Source: Trueperaceae bacterium
GTDB taxonomy: Bacteria > Deinococcota > Deinococci > Deinococcales > Trueperaceae
Direction of reading: 5' to 3'
Length of the DNA stretch: 32,477 bases
Assembly (NCBI GenBank): GCA_002707365.1
Contig: PAMQ01000003.1
Span: forward strand, 155,729-188,205
The translations under genes were made by a program, and so were the position numbers. Positions 1 to 7,954 of the stretch are shown piece by piece; the first letter of the stretch is position 1; each line of letters starts with the position of its first letter. Under the pieces are notes generated by a model. The model ran no database searches. It saw only the letters and a program-made list of their open reading frames with translations, and had not been told where the DNA came from.

Positions 1-819
1 AAATCGCGCTGGCTTTCACCACTAGCAAGTGGTAATGCAATTGGCTGCTTTGGCTTAACTGAGCCGGGTGCTGGTAGTGACCCCGGGAATATGCAAACCC
101 GAGTTCGCAAGGTTGGAAACCGTTACGTCTTAAATGGTAGGAAACGTTGGGTCACAAACGGAACTATAGCTGATGTGGCAATTATTTGGGCTAAGGACGA
201 AGATACAGAACAAGTGTTGGGTTTCGCAATTGATACGAATACAGAAGGCTTATCGACAGTGGATATCACCTCTAAGATGTCTATGAGGGCTTCAATATCG
301 TCAGAGCTATATCTACACGACGTAGAGGTCACTGAAGAAGATAGACTTGAAATAATTGGATTACGTGGGGCCTTATCGTGCCTTAATCAAGCTCGATTCG
401 GAATTTCTTTCGGTGTACTTGGTGCCGCTACCGCCTGTTTCGAAGAAGCTACTACTTACGTGGCTAAACGACCAGCATTTGAAACGCCCCTTGCAACAAA
501 ACAGCTAATCCAGGCCCGACTAGCCGATATGCTAACGGGCCTAACTAAAGGCACTTTGCTCGCATTCCATTTAGCTCGACTGAAAGGTGAGGGGCGCGAC
601 TCACCCTCACGCGTAAGCCTTGCTAAGCGTGAAAACGTACGAGCTGCCGTTCAAATAGCTAGATCAACTCGAGACCTCTTGGGGGCCAATGGAATAACTA
701 CCGAATACACAACAATCCGTCACATGCTTAATCTTGAAGCAATTTCTACCTATGAAGGGACAGACAACATACACACACTAGTCCTAGGGCGCGAGATTAC
801 CGGACAGCATGCCTTCTAA
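1..819 (+). CDS. gcdH: Glutaryl-CoA dehydrogenase (5'-truncated by window edge)
   Basis: FAD-dependent acyl-CoA dehydrogenase that oxidatively decarboxylates glutaryl-CoA to crotonyl-CoA in lysine/tryptophan breakdown. The frame is open from base 1, so the first ATG at 91 is internal and the true start lies outside the window. Just before that ATG the frame reads GCFGLTEPGAGSDPGN, the flavin/substrate loop typical of the glutaryl-CoA group. Further on come LNGRKRWVTNG, the CLNQARFGI segment and LLGANGITTEYTTIRHMLNLEAI. Near the C-terminus is TYEGTDNIH, with the catalytic Glu at bases 754-756, followed by LGREITG. The remaining 272 codons cover the middle beta domain and C-terminal helical domain. 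The Glu position and the CFGLTEP and LGREITG segments favour glutaryl-CoA over other acyl-CoA dehydrogenases. It converges on the minus-strand gene ending at 883, with no clear terminator between them. Confidence 0.9.
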   Translation, partial: KSRWLSPLASGNAIGCFGLTEPGAGSDPGNMQTRVRKVGNRYVLNGRKRWVTNGTIADVAIIWAKDEDTEQVLGFAIDTNTEGLSTVDITSKMSMRASISSELYLHDVEVTEEDRLEIIGLRGALSCLNQARFGISFGVLGAATACFEEATTYVAKRPAFETPLATKQLIQARLADMLTGLTKGTLLAFHLARLKGEGRDSPSRVSLAKRENVRAAVQIARSTRDLLGANGITTEYTTIRHMLNLEAISTYEGTDNIHTLVLGREITGQHAF

Positions 820-882
820 AAGCCGCCTAATGCGTCATAGGAGTATTCTTGCCACCAACTCAACCAAGCTCCTCTTACCTTC

Positions 883-1263
883 CTAATTGATACCCCAACC
901 GAATGTTATTAAGACATAGATTACTAAGGCTATGCTAGCTCTAACAAGGTGTCGCCACAAAATTACCTTTCCGAGCACAATCCAAGCGTTCAATAACCCA
1001 CCTAGAGAGGCAAAAATTAACCCAAATACCAGAAGTGGCCTAGCAATACCTGGGGAGTAAATAAAAGCCACAGACGATACCCCTATAATTACAGCAGATA
1101 TCATGAAAACTACCGCCATTATAGGTTTACGGCGAACAACAGACCAGGCTTGAACGAAGTTCGCTACAGCATAAAGACCAACCGCTACCAAGGAAACAAT
1201 CTGCACCAAAGCTAATTCTAACCAATAGTCACCATCAGTTTGTACTAGGCTTAAACTAGACAC
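883..1263 (-). CDS. Small four-helix membrane protein, function unknown
   Basis: A 126-residue hydrophobic protein that I do not recognise. Four probable membrane segments are visible, at about residues 17-38, 47-68, 75-95 and 105-123, joined by short loops; a basic RRK lies between the first two. The N-terminus is short and polar with no cleavable signal. The GTG start at 1261-1263 lies 8 nt after the TAG of the upstream gene (1272-2090), with an AGGG about 6 nt before it, so the two genes are probably co-transcribed and translationally coupled. It could be an accessory membrane partner of that gene, but nothing in the sequence gives a role. Confidence is for its being a gene, not for a function. 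Confidence 0.6.
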   Translation of the reverse strand: MSSLSLVQTDGDYWLELALVQIVSLVAVGLYAVANFVQAWSVVRRKPIMAVVFMISAVIIGVSSVAFIYSPGIARPLLVFGLIFASLGGLLNAWIVLGKVILWRHLVRASIALVIYVLITFGWGIN

Positions 1264-1271
1264 CTATTGCC

Positions 1272-2090
1272 CTAATTTAAAAGATCCTCAAGCTGCACAG
1301 ATTCGACTGGCTTATGACTCTTTCGCTGAATGAACCGTACCAACCAATCGTCAGAACTGATCCTATCGGCTACGACGATAAGCCTAGTTACGTCTCCCCT
1401 TCGATTAAACAACCTAGCGGCTCCTAGGGCTTCCATATCACTAGGGAGCAGCTCTGACTCAACAGTGCTTGCTTCTCGACGGAGAACTTGTGGATCGAAA
1501 GTACTTTGCGACAAAACAGAATAACTATCTGATTTGAAATAACGTAAACTTTGCGCTCCAACTACCCACGGTTGCCCAATGAAACCAACCAAGTGATAGT
1601 TAGAGGTTAATTCTTGTACGCCCTCTTGGCGCCACCTGTATCTCGCGTAAGCCTGATTTCGTTCCCATACGCGACGAACCCTTGCCGAATCCTGCAAAAT
1701 ATGCTGCAAAACTTCTATAGCCCGACCTTTTATTGTTGGTGTTAATGATACAGGTACAGATAATATCTGAGGGAACCTCCCAACGACACTTTGTAAAGTT
1801 TCAGAAAATTGAGCCACCCACGGATCCTGTCCAGCTCCGCGATTCACTTCTACACCCTCGGATAAATCTGGGACAATTAATAGGTCAACATCATCTCTCA
1901 AGGCAAGAGCCTGAGCAGCCGAAAGTCGGAAGATGAATGAAGGAATTTTTTGTAGCCTATAATCGTCGGGACCGCTACCTACCATACCCGGCTCAGGTAG
2001 TACTATCTCTGCCCCAGCATCTTTAAGAAGTTTCTTCCAAAAAGATCCATAACGATTCCACAGAAGCTGTGTGATGAAGCCGACACGCAC
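1272..2090 (-). CDS. Cysteine-free DUF2229-like protein (2-hydroxyacyl-CoA dehydratase-type fold), function unknown
   Basis: A 272-residue soluble protein. The N-terminus (VGFITQLLWNRYGSFWKKLL, then DAGAEIVLPEP) has the spacing of the DUF2229 / HgdB-type domain, whose members typically begin with a strand, an aromatic-rich 'yyPFWktff' helix and 'LGaevvlS'. Two more stretches fit the same domain: IPSFIFRLSAAQALALRDDVDLLIVPDLSEG at about 49-79, where family members have an 'ClPvklahGH...gvDyifvP' segment, and HLVGFIGQPWVV at about 166-177, resembling the family's 'iGHPYnlyD'. The protein contains no cysteine, so it cannot bind the iron-sulfur cluster of the catalytic relatives; the Cys and GHPY positions are changed. 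The start is GTG, with an extended -10 box 8 nt upstream and no Shine-Dalgarno, suggesting a leaderless message. The family link is a by-eye judgement. Confidence 0.5.
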   Translation of the reverse strand: MRVGFITQLLWNRYGSFWKKLLKDAGAEIVLPEPGMVGSGPDDYRLQKIPSFIFRLSAAQALALRDDVDLLIVPDLSEGVEVNRGAGQDPWVAQFSETLQSVVGRFPQILSVPVSLTPTIKGRAIEVLQHILQDSARVRRVWERNQAYARYRWRQEGVQELTSNYHLVGFIGQPWVVGAQSLRYFKSDSYSVLSQSTFDPQVLRREASTVESELLPSDMEALGAARLFNRRGDVTRLIVVADRISSDDWLVRFIQRKSHKPVESVQLEDLLN

Positions 2091-2098
2091 GGCCGGTC

Positions 2099-2107
2099 AG
2101 TCTAGCA
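2099..2107 (-). promoter_or_regulatory. Extended -10 promoter for the 1272-2090 gene
   Basis: On the minus strand TGC is followed directly by TAGACT (2104-2099), an extended -10 element (TGnTAnnnT). Only 8 nt separate it from the GTG start codon, so transcription should begin at or within a base or two of the start codon, giving a leaderless message. There is no good -35 at 16-18 nt upstream, which is usual for extended -10 promoters. Confidence 0.45.
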
Positions 2108-2222
2108 TGAGATTCGCATTTAATTCATTGTGACTACTTAAGGCTATCTTCAAACTAGGTAAGCATTAGATCTATTAGAAAAGCAGAGCCGGATGGTTAA
2201 AGTAATACAATGGACCTTGGGT

Positions 2223-2252
2223 TTTACACAAACTTACTAAAGAAGTTATAGC
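2223..2252 (+). promoter_or_regulatory. Probable promoter for the GT2-sqdB-sqdX genes
   Basis: TTTACA (2223-2228, five of six matches to the -35 consensus), an 18-nt spacer, then TATAGC (2247-2252, four of six). The predicted start near 2259 leaves a leader of about 30 nt that contains the strong AGGAGG ribosome-binding site before the ATG at 2289. Confidence 0.45.
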
Positions 2253-2288
2253 GTAACAACCGGTGATAACATGTAGGAGGCTTTTTCT

Positions 2289-3509
2289 ATGTCGTTGTTT
2301 CTAATTGTCCTGTCTGCATTAGTCACCGCATATATATTGCTTTTATTAGTTATAGTCCTAGGAATTATTTTACGCATAACCAAATCAACCAAAGACCACA
2401 CTCCATTCGTAAGTGTTATTGTTCCAGCTCGAAATGATGAATCGTCCCTCCCAACCTTGCTTAATTCTTTGGAACAGCAGATTTATCCTGGAAAATTGGA
2501 ATTCATTATTATCGACGACCGGTCGGATGATGGAACTAGTTCCATCATCCGTGAAGCATCTCGGCGAGATTCTCGTTACCGTTACCTTCGCCTGGATCTT
2601 CCTAACGACCATTTTTCTCCTAAGGTAAATGCTGTTAACGCTGGCATCCAGTCCGCAAAGGTTGAAATAATAATAACTACGGACGCGGATTGTATAGTGC
2701 CTCCATACTGGGTGAGGACCATGGTAGGACACTTCAGAAGTGACGTTTGCATGGTGGTTGGCTTAGTCGAAACCTCGCGAGCCCAGACTATTCTCACTTG
2801 GCACGAATATTTCGAAACTATCGACTGGTTTTCACTTATGCTGGCCATGCGCAGCCTCTTGCGATTAGGCCTTCCGTTAGCCTCAACGGCTAACAATCAA
2901 GCCTATCGCCGTGAATCCTTTGAAAAGATCGGTGGTTTCAGTGGTTTTGGAAAATCTCCAAGCGGCGATGAAGACCTCTTAACCCAAAAGCTAGCTAAAT
3001 TACCTGGCATGAAAATAGTCATTGCAGATGATCAGGCCTGTAGAGTCTTTACTCAACCAATGCCTTCCTTTAAATCACTGCTCCGACAACGCATACGTTG
3101 GGTCTCGCGATATCACCATCCTATGCACTACCAACCTGGGTTCTTAGCGGGCCTAATTTTGCTTGCAGGTCAAAGCACGATGCTGACGATTGCCATAGTT
3201 GCAATTCCCTTTGCACCCAAAATCGCCCTCTGGGTCATTCCCCTCTGGGGAATTAAAATGGGGGTAGAATTATTTGGCATCAACTTAGGACTCATTCAAC
3301 TCGGCCGGCGAGACCTTGTAGGTTTACCAACCTTACTTTGGGCTGTACTCCACGCACCCTTCATCGCAATAATATCGGTGTGGTCTCTCATTAAACCAGG
3401 AGATTGGTCGTACGAAGAAGTCCAGTCCAGAAAACGTGACCTTTATCAGCGTTTCCGTAAAGTTGTTAAAAAACACTCTCCTCGCTCCACCTCATCTGGA
3501 CCGAAGTAA
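2289..3509 (+). CDS. Membrane-bound family 2 glycosyltransferase
   Basis: A 406-residue GT2 enzyme that transfers a sugar from a nucleotide-sugar donor at the cytoplasmic face of the membrane. One N-terminal membrane helix (about 5-30) precedes the GT-A catalytic domain, with SVIVPARNDE at 42-51, IIIDDRSDDGT at 73-83, the metal-binding TDAD (131-134), GDEDL (226-230) and the QRIRW motif at 267-271. Three further hydrophobic segments (about 285-385) follow, then a basic tail. The Q-x-x-R-W motif and the C-terminal helices are seen in processive or lipid-acceptor GT2 enzymes. AGGAGG lies 8 nt before the ATG. It sits 77 nt upstream of sqdB on the same strand, so a glycolipid acceptor is a reasonable guess; the sugar and acceptor cannot be read from sequence. 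Confidence 0.8.
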   Translation: MSLFLIVLSALVTAYILLLLVIVLGIILRITKSTKDHTPFVSVIVPARNDESSLPTLLNSLEQQIYPGKLEFIIIDDRSDDGTSSIIREASRRDSRYRYLRLDLPNDHFSPKVNAVNAGIQSAKVEIIITTDADCIVPPYWVRTMVGHFRSDVCMVVGLVETSRAQTILTWHEYFETIDWFSLMLAMRSLLRLGLPLASTANNQAYRRESFEKIGGFSGFGKSPSGDEDLLTQKLAKLPGMKIVIADDQACRVFTQPMPSFKSLLRQRIRWVSRYHHPMHYQPGFLAGLILLAGQSTMLTIAIVAIPFAPKIALWVIPLWGIKMGVELFGINLGLIQLGRRDLVGLPTLLWAVLHAPFIAIISVWSLIKPGDWSYEEVQSRKRDLYQRFRKVVKKHSPRSTSSGPK

Positions 3510-3586
3510 TCCTTACTACGGTTTAGGTGGTAAGCTACGATGTCTGCCCCAAGAAAGCTCAAATGGGGCTCTTCTAGGAGGCCTAA

Positions 3587-4795
3587 ATGAAGGTATTCGT
3601 CCTTGGTGGAGACGGCTTCTGCGGCTGGCCAACTAGTCTTCATCTTTCTCGCCTTGGATACGATGTAATAATCATTGATAACTTAAGTCGACGTAATATC
3701 GATAACGAATTAGAAGCTGGAAGTTTAACACCAATCCAACCCACCGGAACTCGACTCCGAGTTTGGCAAGAGAGCACAGGAAGAAAAATAGTCTTTCATA
3801 ACCTTGACATAGCTACCAATTACCACCGTCTCCTCACTTTGATCAAAGACGAACGACCAGAAGCTATTGTTCATTTTGCAGAGCAACGGGCTGCTCCTTA
3901 CAGCATGAAAAGCGCTTACCACAAGCGTTACACTGTTAACAATAACCTTAATGCTACCCACAACGTCCTCTGCGCAATAGTTGAAAGCGGTGTAGACGTT
4001 CATTTGGCTCATCTGGGAACCATGGGCGTTTACGGGTATGGCACAGCCGGAATGAAGATACCTGAGGGTTATCTTCCAATTGAAGTAACGACCGATACTG
4101 GTGAAAAAGTTCATCAGGAAATTCTGTATCCTGCCAACCCTGGCAGCATATATCACATGACGAAAACCCAGGATCAGCTCTTCTTCGCCTACTACGCCAA
4201 GAACGATGAAATCCGAATAACAGATCTACACCAAGGAATTGTCTGGGGTACAAACACTGAAGACTCACTCCTTGACGAACGGCTTGTCAATCGTTTTGAT
4301 TACGACGGTGATTACGGTACAGTTTTAAACCGATTCTTAATGCAAGCAGCTGTAGGATACCCTCTGACCGTCCACGGCACAGGCGGGCAGACTCGAGCTT
4401 TCATCCACATTCAAGACACTGTTCGCTGTATCCAACTCGCTCTCGAAAACCCTCCAGACAGAGGTGATAGAGTGCGTATCCTAAACCAAATGACTGAAAC
4501 TCACAAAATCCGTGATCTTGCCAAACTAGTTGCAACTACTACTAATTCGGAGGTGGCCTATGTGGAAAATCCCCGTAAAGAAGATCCAGAGAACGACCTC
4601 CACGTCCGCAACGACCTTTTCTTAGATCTTGGCTTAAACCCGACTACCTTGAGCACAGGATTGCTTACTGAAGTTACGGATATTGCGACAAAATATTCTT
4701 ACAGGGTTGACCTTAACAAAATACCCTGTACTAGCGTTTGGACAAGCAAACACTTCGCTGGTATCCCAAATCAAACGTCCAAGGGGAACAATTGA
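3587..4795 (+). CDS. sqdB: UDP-sulfoquinovose synthase
   Basis: Makes UDP-sulfoquinovose from UDP-glucose and sulfite, the head-group donor for the sulfolipid SQDG. It is a 402-residue short-chain dehydrogenase/reductase of the extended NAD-binding type and matches plant SQD1 and bacterial SqdB along its length. Visible features are the Rossmann motif GGDGFCGWPTSLHLS (7 onward), NLSRRNID, EQRAAPYSMKSAYHK at 99-113, LGTMGVYG with the catalytic Thr at 145, the YHMTK pair (Tyr189, Lys193), LHQGIVWG, NRFDYDGDYGTVLNRF and TVHGTGGQTRAFIHIQDTVRC. AGGAGG stands 5-6 nt before the ATG. A small hairpin, GCCCCA (3546-3551) with TGGGGC (3564-3569), precedes that site. The glycosyltransferase for the next step follows 99 nt later. 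The active-site residues expected for the family are present. Confidence 0.95.
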   Translation: MKVFVLGGDGFCGWPTSLHLSRLGYDVIIIDNLSRRNIDNELEAGSLTPIQPTGTRLRVWQESTGRKIVFHNLDIATNYHRLLTLIKDERPEAIVHFAEQRAAPYSMKSAYHKRYTVNNNLNATHNVLCAIVESGVDVHLAHLGTMGVYGYGTAGMKIPEGYLPIEVTTDTGEKVHQEILYPANPGSIYHMTKTQDQLFFAYYAKNDEIRITDLHQGIVWGTNTEDSLLDERLVNRFDYDGDYGTVLNRFLMQAAVGYPLTVHGTGGQTRAFIHIQDTVRCIQLALENPPDRGDRVRILNQMTETHKIRDLAKLVATTTNSEVAYVENPRKEDPENDLHVRNDLFLDLGLNPTTLSTGLLTEVTDIATKYSYRVDLNKIPCTSVWTSKHFAGIPNQTSKGNN

Positions 4796-4894
4796 CCCTT
4801 AGATACCGCTTATAGGCCTAGGCTTTCGTTCAGTTTCGGCAACCCCGCCCGTACCTAGGATAAAGGTAGACTAGGATAACGCTCCGGCATTAGC

Positions 4895-6052
4895 ATGCGA
4901 ATCGCCTACTTCACCGAAGTTTTCCTCCCCAAAATTGATGGGGTAGTAACCAGGCTACTCCACACTCTGGAACACCTTCGCCGCCTTGATCACGAGGCTA
5001 TTATTTTCGCCCCCACAACATCTAATGAAGCCCTGCCAGAGGATTATTTTGGGCACAAAGTCGTTCCAGTACCTGGGGTCGCATTCCGCCCCTGGTACCC
5101 GGAACAAATACTAGGTTTACCCCGGCGCCGGATAGGTCGAGAGTTAGATTTGTTCCAGGCAGATGTAGTTCATGTAATTAATCCTGTAGTTATGGGACTT
5201 TGGGGAACTGCAATTGCCAAGCAACGTAATTTGCCTCTGCTCTCGAGTTATCACACCGATCTTGCACAATACGCCCGACACCTCCGACTCTCTTTTCTTA
5301 TTCGTCCCGGTCAGGCTTTCTTACGAGAGGTACACAATCGAGCTCACATTAACCTTTGTACAAGCCAGCCAATACTCAATGCAGCGCGAAATCAGGGCAT
5401 TAAGCGGGTTCGCCTCTGGCATAAAGCGGTGGATACAAATCGTTTCAACCCTAGTAACCAATCTTCGCAGATGCGTAATTTTCTCACCGAAGGGCACCCT
5501 GATGAAGCCCTGATGATATATGTCGGCCGATTATCTAACGAAAAACGCATCTCCTGGTTACTGGATCCAATTAGTAAGTTATCGGGGGTACGTCTTGCCA
5601 TTGTGGGTTCCGGTCCTGCCGAATCATCCCTCAAAGAGCTTTTTAGAGGTACTAGGACGCTATTTACGGGATATATGGGCGGAACCGATTTGGCCAAAGC
5701 ATACGCAAGTTCAGACGTTTTTGCCTTTCCATCAGATACCGAGACGCTTGGGTTCGTCGCATTAGAGGCTATGGCTTCAGGAGTACCCGTAGTCGGTGCC
5801 CGAGCGGGAGGGATCCCAGACGTCATTCAACACGGTGAAAACGGCTTACTTTTCTCGCCTGGCAACCTTGATAACCTTAGAAATCAGCTTAAACTGCTTT
5901 TGGGTAATATACATTTGCGTAATAAACTTGGATCTCAAGCAAGAATCGATACTGAAGCCTGGAGCTGGGAGAAATCTACACTAAAACTCTTAGATTCCTA
6001 TAACCTAGCTAAAGCAGTGCGACGCAGATTCGACCCACCTAGCGCATTGTAA
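4895..6052 (+). CDS. sqdX: Sulfoquinovosyltransferase (SQDG synthase), GT4 family
   Basis: Transfers sulfoquinovose from UDP-sulfoquinovose to diacylglycerol, completing SQDG synthesis at the membrane. The 385 residues form a GT-B enzyme of family 4. The N-terminal acceptor domain opens with FTEVFLPKIDGVVTRLLHTLEHL, which is very close to SqdX/SQD2, and contains HVINPVVMGLWG and SSYHTDLAQYARH. The C-terminal donor domain has YVGRLSNEKRI, IVGSGPAE, FTGYMGG and the E-x7-E pair Glu283/Glu291 in SDTETLGFVALEAMASGVPVV, followed by GIPDVIQHGENGLL. Placement right after sqdB supports this over the related GT4 mannosyltransferases (MgtA/PimB-like), which share the opening motif. No clear Shine-Dalgarno precedes the ATG; the 99-nt gap contains two TAGGAT/TAGACT boxes that might be a weak internal promoter. 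Confidence 0.9.
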   Translation: MRIAYFTEVFLPKIDGVVTRLLHTLEHLRRLDHEAIIFAPTTSNEALPEDYFGHKVVPVPGVAFRPWYPEQILGLPRRRIGRELDLFQADVVHVINPVVMGLWGTAIAKQRNLPLLSSYHTDLAQYARHLRLSFLIRPGQAFLREVHNRAHINLCTSQPILNAARNQGIKRVRLWHKAVDTNRFNPSNQSSQMRNFLTEGHPDEALMIYVGRLSNEKRISWLLDPISKLSGVRLAIVGSGPAESSLKELFRGTRTLFTGYMGGTDLAKAYASSDVFAFPSDTETLGFVALEAMASGVPVVGARAGGIPDVIQHGENGLLFSPGNLDNLRNQLKLLLGNIHLRNKLGSQARIDTEAWSWEKSTLKLLDSYNLAKAVRRRFDPPSAL

Positions 6053-6143
6053 AAAGATTTTTTAAGGTATGAGGCCAATCTAATCACTGATAACCACTCA
6101 ATTAGAGTTTTGTTCTCAGGCCTTGCCAACTTCCGTATTCCTA

Positions 6144-6914
6144 TCAATCAAGGCGGGGAACAACTAGCGGAGTCTTCACTACCGGATCCGGTACCAAATC
6201 AACGTTCACACCATATATCTCACGTATACGGTCTTCCCTAAGCACCTCAGCAGGTGGTCCGGCGACTATATTACGGCCGGAGTCAATAAGGACTAATGTT
6301 TGAGCGATCTTAGCAGCTAAAACTAAATCGTGAAGGATTACAAGAGCGCCGATTCCTTCTCTTACCTCACGGCGAATCAACCTAATAAGTTTTACCTGGT
6401 GTTGGAGGTCTAAATGGCTCGTTGGCTCATCGAGAAGGAGGAATCGAGGGCGCTGGGCTAAAGCACGAGCTAATATAACCCTTTGACGCTCTCCTCCGGA
6501 CAAGGTGGCGATCAATCTTCGACGTAAATTCCAAGTATCTGTTCGTTCCATGGCCTCTTTAGTAAAGCGCCAATCACTCTCCTGCTCGGACCCAAACAAT
6601 CCGAGGTGAGGCATCCTACCCATGAGAACAATTTCTAGAGCAGAAAAATCACCCGGTAGAATATCTTTTTGTGGAACCACCGAAAAGCTTCGTGCTAGCT
6701 CCCGGCGACCATAACCTCTCAGTGGACGGCCATCGAGAAGTAACTGTCCTTTCCTTGGCCGCAATAATCTTGTCAGCAAGGCAATTACAGTACTTTTCCC
6801 GGCCCCATTAGGCCCAGAAAGTACAGTTACTTCTGCCTCTGGTACAACCAAATGGAGATCACTAATAACGTCCCTACCATCGTAACCAGCTGAAACGCCA
6901 CGAACCTCAATCAC
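6144..6914 (-). CDS. btuD: Cobalamin/iron-chelate ABC importer, ATP-binding protein
   Basis: A 256-residue ATPase of the FecE/BtuD group that powers uptake through the BtuC-like permease encoded next to it. Motifs in order: Walker A GPNGAGKST (about 35-43), Q-loop in SVVPQKD, signature LSGGERQRV, Walker B FLLLDEPTSHLD, and an intact H-loop His in LVILHDLVLAA. The C-terminal part is short, as usual for this group. The GTG start overlaps the TGA of btuC in a GTGA tetranucleotide, so translation is coupled. The riboswitch in front of the operon makes cobalamin or another corrinoid the likely substrate; the protein alone could equally serve a siderophore. Confidence 0.88.
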   Translation of the reverse strand: MIEVRGVSAGYDGRDVISDLHLVVPEAEVTVLSGPNGAGKSTVIALLTRLLRPRKGQLLLDGRPLRGYGRRELARSFSVVPQKDILPGDFSALEIVLMGRMPHLGLFGSEQESDWRFTKEAMERTDTWNLRRRLIATLSGGERQRVILARALAQRPRFLLLDEPTSHLDLQHQVKLIRLIRREVREGIGALVILHDLVLAAKIAQTLVLIDSGRNIVAGPPAEVLREDRIREIYGVNVDLVPDPVVKTPLVVPRLD

Positions 6915-7954
6915 CGGACGACTCGCTGCGTTCTAAGGAGGAAAAGAAAAAACGGTCCACCCACCAGAGCGGTGATAACACCAATAGGAATTTCAACTGG
7001 CGCAATAAGGGTACGTGCGACCAAATCAGCAAGAACCATAAAAATAGCTCCTAAAATCACGGTCAATGGAATGAGAACACGATGATCCGGACCAAATGCC
7101 AATCTTACTGCATGAGGAACCATAAGGCCTACGAAACCAATGATTCCACTAACACTAACAGCAGCGGCAGTAGCGAGAGTAGCTGCAGCAACGAGCACAA
7201 GTTTGGTTGTTTCAACATTAAGGCCAAGCTGAGCTGCTTGATCTTCACCTAACTGAAGCAAATTAAGGTATCTACCCGATAAACCAATGATCGATAGGGC
7301 AATCACCATAAGAGGGAAAACGATAATTACCTCATCCCAGCTAGCTAGAGAGAAGCTACCAAGTAGCCACGCTATTATTCCCGCAACCTGTTCCCTCGCA
7401 GATAGCATTAAAAAAGACGTAATGGCGGTAAAAATTGCGCTCAATACTGCACCCGCAAGAACTAAAGATAGTACAGGAAGTCGCCCTCTCTGGCGGGCTA
7501 AAAACACCACAACTAAAACGGTTACAAGCCCAAAAATAAATGCAACAATCGGTAAACCAACTCCTGCGAATAGTAGGAACCCTGCTCCGAAAGCCATTAC
7601 AATAGTCGCTCCCAAAGCAGCCCCGCTAGCCACCCCTAAAAGGTATGGTTCGGCTAAAGGATTGCGAAACACTGCCTGATAGGTTGCACCAGAAACCGCA
7701 AGCGCCCCGCCCACCATACCTGCGAGAAGGACTCTCGGCACTCTAATCTGCCAAACGATTACATCGTAAGTACTTTCAACCTGGCCAGTGATACCATTCC
7801 AAACAGCTTGGCTAACAGCGCTAAAAGAAAGATCGATCGAGCCAATACCAGTTGCAAAGATCGACACTAATAACAACGTAAACCCAGAAAGTCTTAATGG
7901 CCCCAACCACGCCAGAATACGCTTGCCGCTTGGTCGCTTAGCATAGTTGGTCAA
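6911..7954 (-). CDS. btuC: Cobalamin-type ABC importer, permease
   Basis: A 347-residue integral membrane protein of the FecCD/BtuC family, the membrane channel of a type II ABC importer. After a basic N-terminus there are about ten hydrophobic segments. Family landmarks are RVPRVLLAGMVGGALAVSGATYQAVFRNPLAEPYLLGVASGAALGA (about 71-116), the cytoplasmic LGEDQAAQLGL coupling region that contacts the ATPase, and IIGFVGLMVPHAVRLAFGPDHR near the C-terminus. The start is TTG, overlapping the TGA of the binding-protein gene by 4 nt; no other start sits closer to the family's usual N-terminus. It is the middle gene of btuF-btuC-btuD. Confidence 0.9.
   Translation of the reverse strand: MTNYAKRPSGKRILAWLGPLRLSGFTLLLVSIFATGIGSIDLSFSAVSQAVWNGITGQVESTYDVIVWQIRVPRVLLAGMVGGALAVSGATYQAVFRNPLAEPYLLGVASGAALGATIVMAFGAGFLLFAGVGLPIVAFIFGLVTVLVVVFLARQRGRLPVLSLVLAGAVLSAIFTAITSFLMLSAREQVAGIIAWLLGSFSLASWDEVIIVFPLMVIALSIIGLSGRYLNLLQLGEDQAAQLGLNVETTKLVLVAAATLATAAAVSVSGIIGFVGLMVPHAVRLAFGPDHRVLIPLTVILGAIFMVLADLVARTLIAPVEIPIGVITALVGGPFFLFLLRTQRVVR

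Noticed and set aside
6053-6143. Terminator between sqdX and btuD
   Set aside because: The best stem (ACTC-aatta-GAGT) has only four pairs; too weak to claim, although a T-rich stretch follows.
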